Source: Podocnemis expansa (taxonomy: Eukaryota > Chordata > Testudines > Podocnemididae). From it: 64,000 nt of DNA. The DNA lies in contig ML682122.1 of assembly GCA_007922195.1 (NCBI GenBank), positions 314,457 through 378,456 of the forward strand. The letters are read 5' to 3'. The position numbers and the translations under genes were made by a program. Numbering within the stretch: the first letter of the stretch is position 1; every line of letters begins with the position of its first letter. Below the pieces are notes generated by a model, which saw only the letters and a list, made by a program, of their open reading frames with translations, did not search any database and was not told the DNA's origin. Below are positions 11,930 through 23,638 of the stretch, in pieces.

Positions 11930-12865
11930 TTAGTTATTGATGAATAACCTTGACACAATCAATTTCCTTAATGTAGCTTTGATCTCCTTGTTCCTCATGC
12001 TGTAGATGATTGGATTCATCACTGGAGGCACTACAGCATAGAGAACACCCACCAGCAGATCCAGATTTGATGCTGAGCTGGAGATGGGATTCATATACTC
12101 AAAGAAAGAAGTGAAAAGAAACAAAAAGACCACAGTGAGGTGAGGCAGGCAGGTGGAGAAGGCCTTATGCCGACCTCGCTCAGAATGGATTCTGAGCACT
12201 GTTTTAAAGATTTGAACATAAGACACCATTATAAAAATAAAACAATTTAAACCTATAAACAAACCAAAGACAATAAACCCAACTTCACTGAGGTATGAGT
12301 CAGAGCAGGTCAGCTTGAGTAGTTGGGGTATTTCACAGAAGAACTGGTTGATGACATTGGAATGGCAGAATGGTAACCTGAAGGTGTTTGCAGTGTGCAA
12401 TGCAGAGTAAACAACACCACAGATCCAAGCAATGGCTGCCATTTGAATGCAAGCTCTCCTATTCATTGTCTTCTCATAGTGCAGGGGTTGGCAGATGGAA
12501 ATGTATCGATCGTATGCCATGATGGTAAGTAAGGCAACATCAGTAGCAGTGAAGAGGATAAAAAGAAAAACTTGGGTGATGCATCCAGGATAAGAAATCA
12601 CCCTTGTGTTCATAAGGGAATTTGTCATGGTTTTGGGAATGGTGACAGAAATGGAGCCGAGGTCTAGGATGGACAGATTTAACAGGAAGAAATACATGGG
12701 GATGTGAAGGTGGTGGTTGAGGACTACAGATGTGATGACAAGAAAGTTTCCTACTAAGCCTGCCAGATAAATCACTAGAAACATTCCAAAATGCAAAATC
12801 TGCAGCTCCCGAGCATCAGAGAATCCAAGGAGAAGGAACTCAGTCACAGTGGTTAAGTTGGACAT
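11930..12865 (-). CDS. Olfactory receptor, family 14-like, intact
   Basis: A seven-transmembrane odorant receptor of the olfactory neuron cilium, coupling to the olfactory G protein. The single coding exon gives 311 residues, the usual length. The ATG at 12863-12865 is followed by an N-glycosylation site (NLT, residue 3). Diagnostic motifs are GN at 39-40 (TM1), PMYFFL at 56-61, MAYDRYISIC at 116-125 (TM3), KAFSTC before TM6 and PVMNPIIYSMRN in TM7. The opening TTVTEFLLLGFSDARELQ and ICQPLHYE are characteristic of family 14 (class II), which is greatly expanded in turtles and birds. On the minus strand a pyrimidine tract ends in ccccag at 12893-12894, 28 bases before the ATG, a likely 3' splice site for a 5' UTR intron. 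No frame damage is seen. Subfamily is not assigned. Confidence 0.93.
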   Translation of the reverse strand: MSNLTTVTEFLLLGFSDARELQILHFGMFLVIYLAGLVGNFLVITSVVLNHHLHIPMYFFLLNLSILDLGSISVTIPKTMTNSLMNTRVISYPGCITQVFLFILFTATDVALLTIMAYDRYISICQPLHYEKTMNRRACIQMAAIAWICGVVYSALHTANTFRLPFCHSNVINQFFCEIPQLLKLTCSDSYLSEVGFIVFGLFIGLNCFIFIMVSYVQIFKTVLRIHSERGRHKAFSTCLPHLTVVFLFLFTSFFEYMNPISSSASNLDLLVGVLYAVVPPVMNPIIYSMRNKEIKATLRKLIVSRLFINN

Positions 12866-12900
12866 TATCTTCCTCTGTATATCCTCTGATGACTGGGGAG

Positions 12901-14836
12901 GGAAGGATAAAAACAGTGGTTGGCATTAGAGTGACTAAAGGAATGGTCCTGAATCCCCTCAGTAATGTCTCATGGTGTGAATGGGAAAAGTGTGCAGCTC
13001 TGGTTACGTCCATTGACTAGCAATGGTGAGTTCTAACATCAGTGTAAATATGTACCTTAAAATCAGTGGAGCTGAAACTGTGTACACCATCTGAAGGTCT
13101 AGCTCTGGCAGCGTCTTGATAAAATGCTGTCTGAAGGATGAAGTGAGGTAGTACCCAATGCAACAATACTATCCAAGTTGGATCCCATGTTGCTTCCAGC
13201 CATAGACTCTGAGCTTGGGCACAAAACTGAAATGCCAGTACTATCTTATATCTGCTTTCCATGGAAATATGATATGTAGTCACTTAGTATCCTGCATGAG
13301 AGCTCATCTGTGACGATTCCCTGCTACATCATGCAGATAACCTGCTGTCAGATTTATTTATGACACCAAGTTATAGCCGCATTTCCTTCTCTGTTCAACC
13401 ATGAGTTAGAAGCGTGGCTCAGCTGCCTCTCTGCTGTGTCATTTCCTACTGTAACTTGCTATATGTCCAATGTGCAAGTTGGGGAAGTGAGGAGACAAGG
13501 CTCTGCCAGAAAATGACTGTGCGACTTAGGCCATTTGTTTCCCTTGCCTGTGACTCAGTTTCCCTGCCCTATCCTTCTCTGTCTTCTCTGCTAGGCCTGG
13601 GAGCTCTTTGCAGATGGGCTTGATAGTTTTATGGTATGTTCCCCTGCCAACAGCAGTTGCCTGTAGCTGGCAGCCGAAGTGCACAGCAGTAACTGAGCTA
13701 GAGCAGGAGAGTTAGTTCTAACCCCACTTACCTTCCCAGTGTCTTCATGTAGGGTCAAGAAAAAGGCTTGGGATGGGCCTTCATCTCACTATACTCAGGT
13801 GAAGACACAAGTGGGTACAACAGATGTGCTAGGGTCTTCAGCTTTGTTGTTTCCTCCATTTTACCTTCCTACAAGAGTCCTTTTGAAATGGCGCTGAGTA
13901 CCATTTAAACAGAGCAAAAGAGTTCAGACTATGCTGTTGTTGGCTATTGTTAACGTTCCCATTTTGGCTTACAGCTGAGTGTCCAGGTTGGATGGTCAGA
14001 TACTCTGTACATAAATTATTACTAAAGGAAAACTGGATATCTTTTTAAGGAATGTTCCTGGAAGGTATCTGCTGTCCTAGAAATACAATACAGGATAATG
14101 GAGAAAGCTGTTGTTGTTGTTATTTTATACTTTTAGATTTCAGCAGTTCTTACCTGAAATTCCCTGGCTTTTAGTTAACAAAAACCAAAAGCTTATCTTG
14201 TAACAATTTCTATGAAAAGGCCCTGTTTTCTTTCTTTCTTTTCCATTTTTAACTTAGATAAGTCTAGATGTTTAATTAAATTACAGTAATAGAGTAGAAG
14301 ACCTCCCATTCTAATTCACAGCACTCATTAAATTTTCTCAAGAGATTAAAATTCAGTCATATCATCCACAAAAAAACACACCTTATTTTGTTGGTCTTGC
14401 TGGAAATTACCCAGCTTGTGATGCATTGAACAGGTGAGGATTCTTTAGTCTTTGCCTATACTTGTACCTGTTAATAATGAATCCATTCCTGTGTTATCCA
14501 TCAGCCATTTCCCTGCCCCTTCATCATTTTTTCCTAAGTTGTTGTGTCTCTCTTCAGTTCCTAGCAACCAGGAATCCAGTCCATAGAGAGGTGCTCACAG
14601 CTACCCTCCTCAGGCAGATGTGGCTGAAAAATGCAGCACTAGATACGATCAGGGACTAAATGTCCCTCCCAGATGCCGAACAAGCTTTCAACACTGTCAG
14701 AGCCCAGGATGTCCTGGCTCTGGAACTTGATAGCTGACTCCAACCCCCAGGGGTATGAGTCCAGCTCTGATCCCAGCTCTGCAGCAAACCATCCTGACAA
14801 CCTACTCCAGTTCACCTGACCCCCAATATTGGGTAT
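12901..14836. other. Gene-free stretch
   Basis: This is the upstream side of the minus-strand receptor. It should contain the receptor's untranslated exon and promoter, but I cannot place them. I see no coding region or clear mobile element here. Confidence 0.5.
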
Positions 14837-14973
14837 AAAGGGTAGAGTATGATTGTTGGTTGAAGGACAAACATTGTATGATTTTATGGATATACTATAT
14901 TTCCATAATATATAGTAATTTATAAAATCATACAGTTTTTGTCTTTCAACCAGTGATCAAACCCTACCCTTTT
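14837..14973. repeat. 137-bp imperfect palindrome (hairpin)
   Basis: The left arm starts aaagggtagag and continues ggttgaaggacaaacattg; the right arm runs as its reverse complement (tgtctttcaacc then ctacccttt). Over the best 30 bases the arms differ at three positions. The AT-rich centre (about 14890-14920) is itself near-palindromic. It could be a small palindromic MITE, or its RNA could fold into a long hairpin. Confidence 0.65.
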
Positions 14974-16499
14974 CACTCACCATAAGATAATTTTCCATAA
15001 ATTGGTCAAAACATTCTCTCATTTTAAAGAAACTCAAATAAAATTCTTCCCATAAATCCTGTCATATTACTTTTTCAATCCACAACTTCAGTTAAATATT
15101 GGGGGGACAGGTAGACCATGAGGCATATTCTTCAGGACAACAGAATTCAGCTGTAGCATGAGAAGACAATTGCAATGTCCATGACCTGCCACTTATTTTC
15201 TCAAGCATCTTAGAAAGTGACAGATAGCATAACAGTGGAAAAAGAAAATACCCTCACTTCCCAAAATTCGGAGTTACAACCCTGGCTGTCTCTGTCAAAA
15301 GCTTGAGTAATCCCTCATCCTATCTCTTCTGGAGAAATGAGTAAAAACAATAAAAAACATAGTTGTGTGACTAAGATGTTTACTCTTAAAATTAATTTGT
15401 TTCAGGTGAGTTCATGAGCCTTTGGGGTTACATTCCTGAATGCACAAGCAAAACAGACATGAAGGTTAATGGAGACGAAGAACTTGAAGCAATTTGGTTA
15501 GTTTTTTCAAAGGCCCTCAGCAAAGTTGCTGCTGCCCTCCAACAGGATTTCCATAGATGTTGGATATCTGATTTCCACAGAACCAGTTGAAAAAAATCAC
15601 ATCAACACTGTCTTGGCTAGCTGAACTCAGGTCTGATGTCAAGAAAGAGTTAAGTGTCCCAATTCACTTGTCCATTAAATGTTAACATTATTGCCCAAAT
15701 TTATCTGTAACCATCTGAATGCTGTTTACATTATCTATATCCTGTATGATTTCTATTATTGTAACTCAGTTAGTCTGCTTTTGAACTGTCCCTTTCTTAT
15801 GCCTGTATCCTGGGCTTAACTCAAAGGATGTTCTTCATTTAAAAAAAAAGTTTCCTCAGTGTTATGATGTTAATGAAAACTGGCAAACTTAAGCTTGGCT
15901 TTAACTGTAAGCCATAGAGGTAGGTGTCTTAGATCAGATTATGCAAAGAAGATGAAATTCATACTCATTGGGGTTTTAGACAGGAAGTTGTAGTAATTTT
16001 GAGCAACTGACTTAATTTTTCACAAAGCCAGTTGTAATAATTCATTGTAATGAGTAAGGCAAGAGAATTAGAACATGTTAACATATGTCAAGTCAAAACA
16101 GCTCAGTGCTCATGAACAATACTTACCATGCAGTTCTTGTAAATGCTTTATGGTAAGCAATATTCAAATACATTCGTGGATGGGTAACATAAAATAATGA
16201 ATATTTTCAAGGAAATCATGGATCTCAACCTCAGCAAACATGCATAACAAAAGAGGCACAAAGATAGGCTTTGATTATTCATTATCTGTCTATCTACATA
16301 CTCCATTTTATCTAATGTTTATAGAGGGTACACAAATATGCATTAACTTGCCTTTATAATAACATTACTAATAGTAATACCAACAACAGTCATAGCAGTC
16401 AGTTTGTGTGACCCAGGTACCATCGGATCCCTGTGTAAAGGAGAGCCCTTTGCAGTGAATAACTAAATCTGAGCTGCTCTGTTTAGGGAGTTAATGACA
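14974..16499. other. Gene-free stretch
   Basis: AT-rich DNA in which I recognise no gene, RNA gene or repeat. Confidence 0.5.
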
Positions 16500-17100
16500 C
16501 CTCTTACCCCCTCCCCTATCTCTCAGAGCTCACTCTCTCAGTTCTCACTCATTAGCCTGATCCTCTTTTAAGGTGGAATCACTTGATTTCCCTGCTGTTG
16601 AGCAGGCTTTCAGTTTCCAATACCCTGTGCACACCAGTTGTGATGTCTTGACAGTGTTTAGTACTAACAATACTTCTTTCAGGAGCTGTGAGAAGTAGTA
16701 AGTTGAGTGACAAGTTCATCAGACAAAGATTTATTTACCACAACAGGAACAAGTTTAACAGGTGAGAAAATATTAGATAGCATCTCAAGTTTCATCAAAG
16801 CAATAGGTCGTTAGGATAAGAATTGTTCCTTATTATCTAGATTCAGATTGTTGTTAGGAATCATCATAATAGTGTTTGTTTCTAAAATGTTTTTCCACCT
16901 TATCAAGCATGATATAAAAGCAAAAAAGAATGTTTAGCAAGGAACTCAGCTACAGCGACATTCACAGGAACTTTTTTACATGTCTTCATGAATGGGGAAA
17001 GAAAAAACTTCAAGACTTTAAGGAAACTCTATGGAAGAGACAATGAGATTACATCCTGAATAGATGATAAATAAAGTGATGCATCCATTTAAATATATAT
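16500..17100. repeat. Second copy of the receptor 3' flank, without a receptor
   Basis: This aligns with 11340-11900 in the same orientation. Its right end reaches the point corresponding to about 40 bases outside the receptor stop codon, and then the similarity ends. No receptor coding sequence follows at 17.1-18.1 kb. It may be the residue of a duplicated receptor whose coding exon was lost, or both copies may be one dispersed repeat. Confidence 0.5.
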
Positions 17101-17759
17101 TTATTTGTTACACACTCCAATAATCTATCCCAAAAACCACAGAGAGGCAGACCATAAAATAATCAATAACAGAAAGAAAGAAGAGCAAATGACCTTTCCT
17201 GAAGCACAATTTTAATTTCAATAAAGGAAAAAAGAAAGAAATTTCATTAAATTCATTAGGGCCTTACCTATGGCTCTTGATATTCTGATCAATGTGCTCA
17301 GACAGCAGGGCAATGGTAGCAGTATAAATACCAAAGGTAAACAGATTAGTGAGTAGTTAAGAAGTAGATACCACTAATCACCATTCACTTTTGACAGCTC
17401 CCATGACCCCTTGGATGCTTCATCCCACCCTGTAGCTTCCAATTTTGGCACCATCAGCCATTTTGAAAAAAAACTGAAAATAAGCATTGGGCAGGAACTG
17501 CTTGTGCATTGGGGGAGGGTGCACGCGCACACATGCCCGCATGTATGTGTCTGTGTGTGTGTGCCTGCATGCATGTGCTGGGATGCTGTAGCCTGCCCTG
17601 GGCCTTGGATAAGGATAAAGTCTGGTGTGGTGTTAATCATTTTGAGTGGCTGATCAGAAAAGGAGTAAAGCTGGGGCTCAGAGAAAGCCAAAAGGGCCTG
17701 GAGTAAAAGGATTGGAGTCAGAGAATAAGAAAAACTGGGGGAAAGGTTGCACAACTAAG
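17101..17759. other. Gene-free stretch with a TG-rich run
   Basis: No supported gene. A short GC- and TG-rich patch (17520-17580) holds alternating purine-pyrimidine words (cacgcgcacacatgcccgca and tgtgtgtgtgtg). Confidence 0.5.
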
Positions 17760-18985
17760 AAGGGTTAGGGTAAAGGCTGAGAGAGTAAAAGAGAATGGAG
17801 TAAAAACTGGGAAAGTAAGAGGGTATACAGTAAAGGCTGTGGAGAAGATGTTACCGGGATGGTCACTGAGAGGAAACTGAGAACCGATCTGGGGGCCGCG
17901 TGCTTTAAGATGAAACCCTGCCTTTCTGTTGAGCCAATCAGGATGAAGCTAAAAAAATACCTTTTAATAAATGAAGGCCGTGTGTGATATAGTAAAAGGT
18001 TTGTGGCTGTAGGGAAGATTTGGTTGGAATCAAAGGGTAAGCAAAAATACATTCAGTAAATGGAGGGGGGGCTAGCTTGATACTTCTGCTAGATTATAGA
18101 TATGCAAAGACTACAAAAGGGATTTGATTGGACTAACTGGGGGAAGAGAGGAAAAAGGAAAAAAAAAGTGAGGAAAAATAAAAAAAAATGTTCTGACTGG
18201 TGTAAACAATATCTGACAGATAAGAACTAAATAGGGGCTAGTCAGGAAGAAAAGAGTGAGCAACACGTGGTTGGGACAGACAGAAAGAGAAAAGTCTCTT
18301 ATACAGGGAATATGATAAAAATGCTACTTTAATATAAAGAAGAGGCTGCTAGGTTAAATACAAGCAGTTTGACAGGCAGAGAAAATTTTAAAGCAGACTG
18401 ACAGGGAGCCTGGATCGAGATAAGAAATGAGGCTTGATTGGACTAGCTTGGGGAGAGAGGAAAATGGAACAAAAATGTGAGGAAAAGGGCAAAAAAGCTG
18501 TTCAAACAGGTATAAAGCAGTCTGTCAGTTTAAAACCAAGTAAAAGTGAGACAGCAGAAAAGGAATAAATTTTATACTCCTGTTGTTGAGAGAAGAGGAA
18601 AAAAAGCGAGAAACAGGTAGCTGGGACAGAAAGAAAGAAAAGACCTCTTTTATGATGGAAATAATATTACAGAATTGCTAGTTTGATAAAAAGAAAATCA
18701 GAGCCTAAAGCATGCATGCACACACACGCGTCTGCACATACACAAAAGAGGGTTGGGTTGACTGAACTTGAGAGAGGAAATATTTGTGGCAGCCAGCAGC
18801 ATCCTTTGAGTTAGGGACAGGCAGAGAAATAGGTCCTGCTGCAGAGACCCCCCCCAATGAAAAAGAGAAGGATAATGCCCCAAACTGAGGGATGATTGCC
18901 TAAGCTGAGGGAAAATAAAAATAAAAATTAAATATTAGCTTGATATAAAGACGAGACTTCTACTTAAGATCTAAGCAAAGGCTTT
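17760..18985. repeat. Purine-rich tandem repeat, unit about 310 bp, 3-4 copies
   Basis: The phrase gattggactaactgg starts at 18126, recurs as gattggactagcttgg at 18436, and recurs in degenerate form near 18752. Other landmarks keep the same spacing: gggacagacagaaag, the tagcttgatataaag-type block, and aattttaaagcag. A fourth, poorer copy lies at 17800-18125. The plus strand is strongly purine-biased (AAAG, GGAA, GAGA). Confidence 0.65.
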
Positions 18986-19149
18986 GGAAAGAGGGGAATA
19001 ATTTAAAGCAGCAGGCACCTGAGCTACCAGAGAGATAAGAGGCAGCTGATCAGTCACCCAGTTGCCTGTGGCTACTACAGGGAGGCAGCAGAATGCCCAG
19101 AGGCTGGTTTTATAGGGGATTGAAGATCCTCCTTTCCCCTCCACTCATG

Positions 19150-19719
19150 CCATCATACCATCCCTCCTTTTGCCAGGAAAAAGCAGACTTTAACTTTTTA
19201 AATGGTTTATACAGAACTGCTTCTTCTGGATATCAGATTTGTCTAGCTAGGTGTGTCTTCCTTGCTAACAGCTCTGTGTCTGGGCAAATCTTCCCACTTC
19301 TGTCAATCACGTACATTTCATTAAGCAACACAAGAGATTGCTTAGTAATTTCCAAATTTTCAACTATGGCCAGTTTCAACTTTGGACTCTGTCTCAAAGA
19401 TATACTAGATATCTAAACTAATATCTCCCAAACAAGGTTCCCTTTCCAGTGTTCAGTTCCCAAACTCACTATACATCGCATCAGATGTATCAGAATCCAC
19501 AAAGAGATTACAAGATATTTCCAAAGCACTTAGGGATGAAAGCTGCTCTGCTTTCTCTTGCATGACTAGGAGATCAACTGCACAATTGTCCTGCTCTGTA
19601 GATTGAGTTGCCCAATTTTCTCTCTGATTCTGAGGCATTATGTGTTCACTCAGAAAGTTATCATCATGGAGATAGGCAGGTTTTAACTGATCAAATACAA
19701 TCTCCTGAAGGGTTGTCAT
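19150..19719 (-). pseudogene. Broken coding relic, family unknown
   Basis: On the minus strand the frame at 19719-19453 encodes about 88 acidic, well-mixed residues ending EFGN. It is followed in a second frame (19403-19233) by a coherent stretch starting ISLRQSPKLKLAIVENLEIT and ending at a TGA (19233-19235). After the stop, more protein-like sequence continues (YPEEAVLYKPFKKLKSAFSW). At least one frameshift and two stops break it. Composition and continuity argue for a former gene rather than noise, but I cannot name the family. It lies between the purine-rich tandem repeat and the Penelope-like element and may belong to an unrecognised retroelement. Confidence 0.4.
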
Positions 19720-20830
19720 GTTAGTCTAGTTCAGCAAAACAAATACGGAGTCCTGTGGCACTTGAAGGTGTGGGTTCCCACATGGCCCTGCCATATGCCA
19801 ACTTTTTATGGCCAACTTGGAACAACACTGCCTCAAGTCTCATCACCAAAGCACCTCTTCTCTACTTACACTGCTTTGATGACATCTTCATCATCTTGAC
19901 CCACAGAAGGGATGCCTGTGAAGATTTCCAGAGATTTCAACAATTTCCACTCCACAATCAAACAGTCTGGAACACTCCACACAGGAGATCTACTTTCTGG
20001 ACATTACAATGAAAATCAATGAAGGACACATGAACACCACCCTATACTGAAAACCCACTGATCACTGTACTGACGTACATCCCTTGAGCTTTCAGCCTAG
20101 ACGCACCACATGATACATCATCTGCAGACAAGCCTAAAGACATAACCATATTTGCTCCAATCCCTCAGATGGAGGCAGACACCCTCAGGATCTCTATCAA
20201 GCATTCTTAAAACTACAATACCTACCTGTGGAAGAGAAGAAATAGATGGCTAGATTGGTACCCCGAAGTCAGCTACTACAGTAGAAGCCCAAGAAAGAAA
20301 ACCAACCATCACTGGTCATCACCAACAACCCCCAAGTCAGACCTCTATAGCACATCCTCAAGGATCTGCAGCCTATTCTACAAGATAACCCTTCACTCTC
20401 TCAATGCTTGAGAGGCAGACCTCTCCACGCTTACAAACAGCCTCCACCCCCATCTTAAACAGATATTTACCAGTAATTACAGGCCTAACAGCAGAACCAT
20501 TTAAGTGGGCACTTATCCCTGTAACAAACCACACTGACAACTTTGCCCATGTCTGCACAAAAGAAATCATAGAACTGAATTTAGCCAGCTACCCTATCAA
20601 AGGCTGATTCACCTGTGCATCGACCCATGATATTTATGCCATCGTATGTCAGAAATCACAGCTCCCTCCCCATATATTAGAAAAACAGGACAGTATCTAT
20701 GCAAAAGAATAAAGGGACACAAATCTGAAATCAGAAATCACAAAAGGTATTAACCAGTAGGAGAACACTTTAATCTTCCTGATCACTCCACTGATGGTTT
20801 GCCAATGGTTGCACTCAAAGAAATGAATAA
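19711..20830 (+). mobile_element. Penelope-like element, 5'-truncated and decayed
   Basis: The plus strand encodes the end of a reverse transcriptase (19755-20012), with CFDDIFIILTHRRDACEDF around the catalytic Asp pair (about 19875). Degraded linker sequence follows, with a KPTDHCTDV block near 20050. Near 20676-20820 a frame reads IRKTGQYLCKRIKGHKSEIR, then GEHFNLPDH. That arrangement fits the GIY-YIG endonuclease found C-terminal to the RT in Penelope-like elements. Many stops and frame changes make it inactive. The left edge (19711-19770) is an inverted copy of the ~100-bp 'gtgccacaggactcc' repeat, in keeping with the inverted terminal pieces common in Penelope elements. An old LINE is the alternative; the endonuclease position argues against it. 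Confidence 0.55.
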
Positions 20831-21496
20831 CAGCTCAAGGCTCTGTCAGGTTTTAATATTTTTATGTCTTTTGAGATATTTCTTTCTGTTAGGTCTCTTC
20901 TGTTATATCTTATGTACTTCCTTCCCAGCCAGCACTTTGGAGAATGAAGCTCACACCAGACCTACCCAGAACAATGGCACTGTAAACAATCAATAAGGCA
21001 GTGGCCAGCTGCCTATTGAGAAGCCCTGACTTAGATGGAAATAATACGTTCCCCAGACTTTCTGGCACAGATCCTGCTTACCTCTAAGGACTCTCCTCTC
21101 TTTCCCATTCTGCACCCTAATTGTAGTCATAGGGTCTTTAATGTAATTAACATTCTGTATTAGTCATTATCACCTCTGTTCTCTCCAGGAGGAACAATGT
21201 CTGTAGTTGTAAGTAAATAGGTAAAGAATTCAAGATAGATTACATAACTGATAAAAAAGTAGATATTTTTGACCACTGTAACATCACCAGTTTGAAGGTG
21301 AATCCAGTCAGCCTTTCTTTTTGGTACCTTGAATAAAAACCTCTTCAATATTGTCTATGTGGCCTGGTCCTTTTGGAAGAACCCTTCCAACTATAGAGCT
21401 GCAGAGCTGGAATTCATGAGCAAATTTGCCACTGTTGTGTCAGCGCTAAATGAGGGCTCTGTGTGTGTATGCATGCGCATGTGTGTGTATGTACAT
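20831..21496. other. Gene-free stretch
   Basis: No supported gene. A short TG-rich run at 21460-21490 precedes the Harbinger element. Confidence 0.5.
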
Positions 21497-21905
21497 ATAG
21501 GCTATGTCCATATGGCACTTTTCTTTCGCAACGACAGCTGTTGTTTCGAAAGAAAAAGTGCCAGGTCCACATGACGTTTTGTTATCTTGAAACGACGGGA
21601 CTCTGTCATTTCGAAATAATGAGCGTTATTTTGAAACAGTAAAACCTGGTCCGCTTCCAAACCACCTATTGTTTCTAAGTGGCTATTTCGAAACAACGGT
21701 GTTCGGACATGTTGTTTTGCAACAGACGTTTCGAAACAACGAATCAAAATGGCTGTTTTGAAACAACGGGTCCAAAACCCGTTATTTTGAAACAACGCTT
21801 TTTTGAAAGTGGCGTGGAGGTGACCTTCTTCCTCCTTGGGTGCCCTGGGCAAGGAAGTGCCCTCCTAGGCTCGTGCCTTATGCTGCCAGGCTGTGAAGGT
21901 GGGCC

Positions 21906-23411
21906 ATGACCGAGGCACAAGCAGCTCGGGTGCAGGGGCGGCGTAGGGGATCTGTCTGGTCCCAGGCAGAGACCCTCGCCCTCCTGCGCATCTGGGCAAC
22001 GGAGGACATCCTCCAGCATTTTAGGGCCAAGCATCGCAATGTCAATGTCTACGCTGACATTGCCGAGGCAATGCGTGAGGAGGGCTTTGACTGGAGCACG
22101 GAGCAGGTCCGCTCCAAGGTCAAAGGGCTCTGGCAGGACTATGTCCGGGCACGTGATACCTGTCAGCTCCATGGGGCAGCAGCTGCCACGAGCTGTCCAT
22201 TCTATGATGAGCTTGACCAGTTCCTCATCCAGGAGACCGGTGGCCCACCACACCGGGAGCAAGTGAGGGACTCGGCTGAGGCCTGTGGAAGCCAGATGGA
22301 GCCAGAGGGGGCCCCGTCCAAACACGAGGAGCCCATTGATGTGGGTGGTGAGACCAGCCGGCCAAACATGGCTCCACCCATGAGCCCGCAGCTCATCAGT
22401 GAAGGCGGGCCATGTACCAGCAGCCCCAAGGACCACCCAGGGAGCAGGAGGCAGCTGCCTCAGAGGGAACATCATGCCGGACATCAGGCATTCCACTTGG
22501 TGAGTGTCTCCCCCACAAGGCAGGGAGGCCCAGGAGTGCAGGACATGGGTCCTGAGGGGGACACGGCCCTGGGATGGTGGGGCTTGTGCCTGGGGGTGGG
22601 GGCACAGGCTCTTCTGTGCATGCATACCACAGGGAGGCATGTGGAGACAGGGTCCCATGCCCAAGCAGGATGGGGGTCCCTCAACACGGGGTGGCAATAG
22701 GCTGACTTGGCAGCATGGAGAGCAGAGAACCTTCAGCCAACACGGCTGTCACATGGGCCCAGGAGACTTCCCGACAACAGCTCACTACCAACCATGGGCC
22801 ACAAAGCTCCCGTTCCCCAATGGCAGTGTACAGAGCCCACACAGACTTGGAATCCTGCTAGCTGTCAAGGCAGGGGTGTTTGCAGCTCACAGGCTGCACA
22901 CACCAAGGCTAGTGGGCTGACACCTAACCATTCTCTCTTTTGCCCCTGCAGATCATTCGGCCACCCACCATCCGTTGCCCGGGAGCCTGCCACTGGCCAT
23001 CAGGCGGAGAAGGAGAGCCCGGCCTACCAGGACGACATCCTCATTACCATGCTGGAGCTCAAGCAGCAGGCTGAGTGGTCCTCCAGGGTCTGGCATGCTG
23101 AACAATCCAGGCACCAGGATGCTGCAGTCCAGCACTTCACTGACACACACAACTGTGTTGTGGTGGCTCTGGAGCACCAGGCTGCAGCTATGGAGCGGCA
23201 GGCCGCAGCTCTGGTGCTCCAGACAATGGCCCTTGAGGGTGTGCATGGCACACTGCAGCAGACTGGGGGAAACCTTGCCCCCCAAACTGGGACCACCCCT
23301 GCTGCACCCAGGGACCCTGCTGCTCCTCACCGCCAGCGCCCCCGGACCCGGGGTGGCCTTGGCGAAGGCCGTGGGGCTGCGGGCCCTGCCCCAGGGGTGG
23401 CTCCCCCCTAA
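21906..23411 (+). CDS. Harbinger Myb/SANT-like DNA-binding protein, two exons
   Basis: In Harbinger elements this partner protein binds DNA and helps the transposase enter the nucleus and reach the ends. Exon 1 (ATG at 21906, to 22499) encodes 198 residues. Residues about 15-85 are a trihelix-type Myb/SANT domain (VWSQAETLALLRIW, then FDWSTEQVRSKVKGLW). A consensus donor follows (GTGAGT, 22500-22505). A pyrimidine-rich acceptor ends at 22951. Exon 2 reads well in the frame ending at 23409-23411 (EKESPAYQDDI block, then a Gln/Ala/His-rich, coiled-coil-like stretch). That frame is one base out of phase with a direct join at 22499/22952, so there is a small indel or a different splice. AATAAA at 23597-23602 is a likely poly(A) signal. 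The gene may therefore be slightly broken; the DNA-binding domain is intact. Confidence 0.7.
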
Positions 23412-23596
23412 AATGCCCCCCCAGTTGTTGCTGAAAACCCACCCCACATCCCTTGTCCCAGTTTGAAACCCCCACCCCACATGCCTGTTCCCCCAGTTTG
23501 AAACCCCCACCCCACATGCCTGTGCCCCCAGTTGTGCGCCCACTCAACCATTCCTGTCTCCCCAGTTTCACCTTCCCATACCCCCTTGGTTGTATA

Positions 23597-23602
23597 AATA
23601 AA
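23597..23602 (+). terminator. Poly(A) signal of the Myb gene
   Basis: AATAAA lies 186 bases after the stop of the Myb gene, with a GT-rich stretch (gctgttgttccgtgtttt) about 20 bases downstream. Confidence 0.55.
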
Positions 23603-23638
23603 AACAATTCACCCATGTTCAAAGCTGTTGTTCCGTGT

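Noticed and set aside
18698..18883. Possible gene frames across the purine-rich array
   Set aside because: Frames on the minus strand are short, repeat with the tandem unit and carry no motif.
21744..22697. 317-codon minus-strand frame opposite the Myb gene
   Set aside because: It is the antisense shadow of the Myb exon and the TTTCGAAA end; composition is GC-driven and no domain appears.
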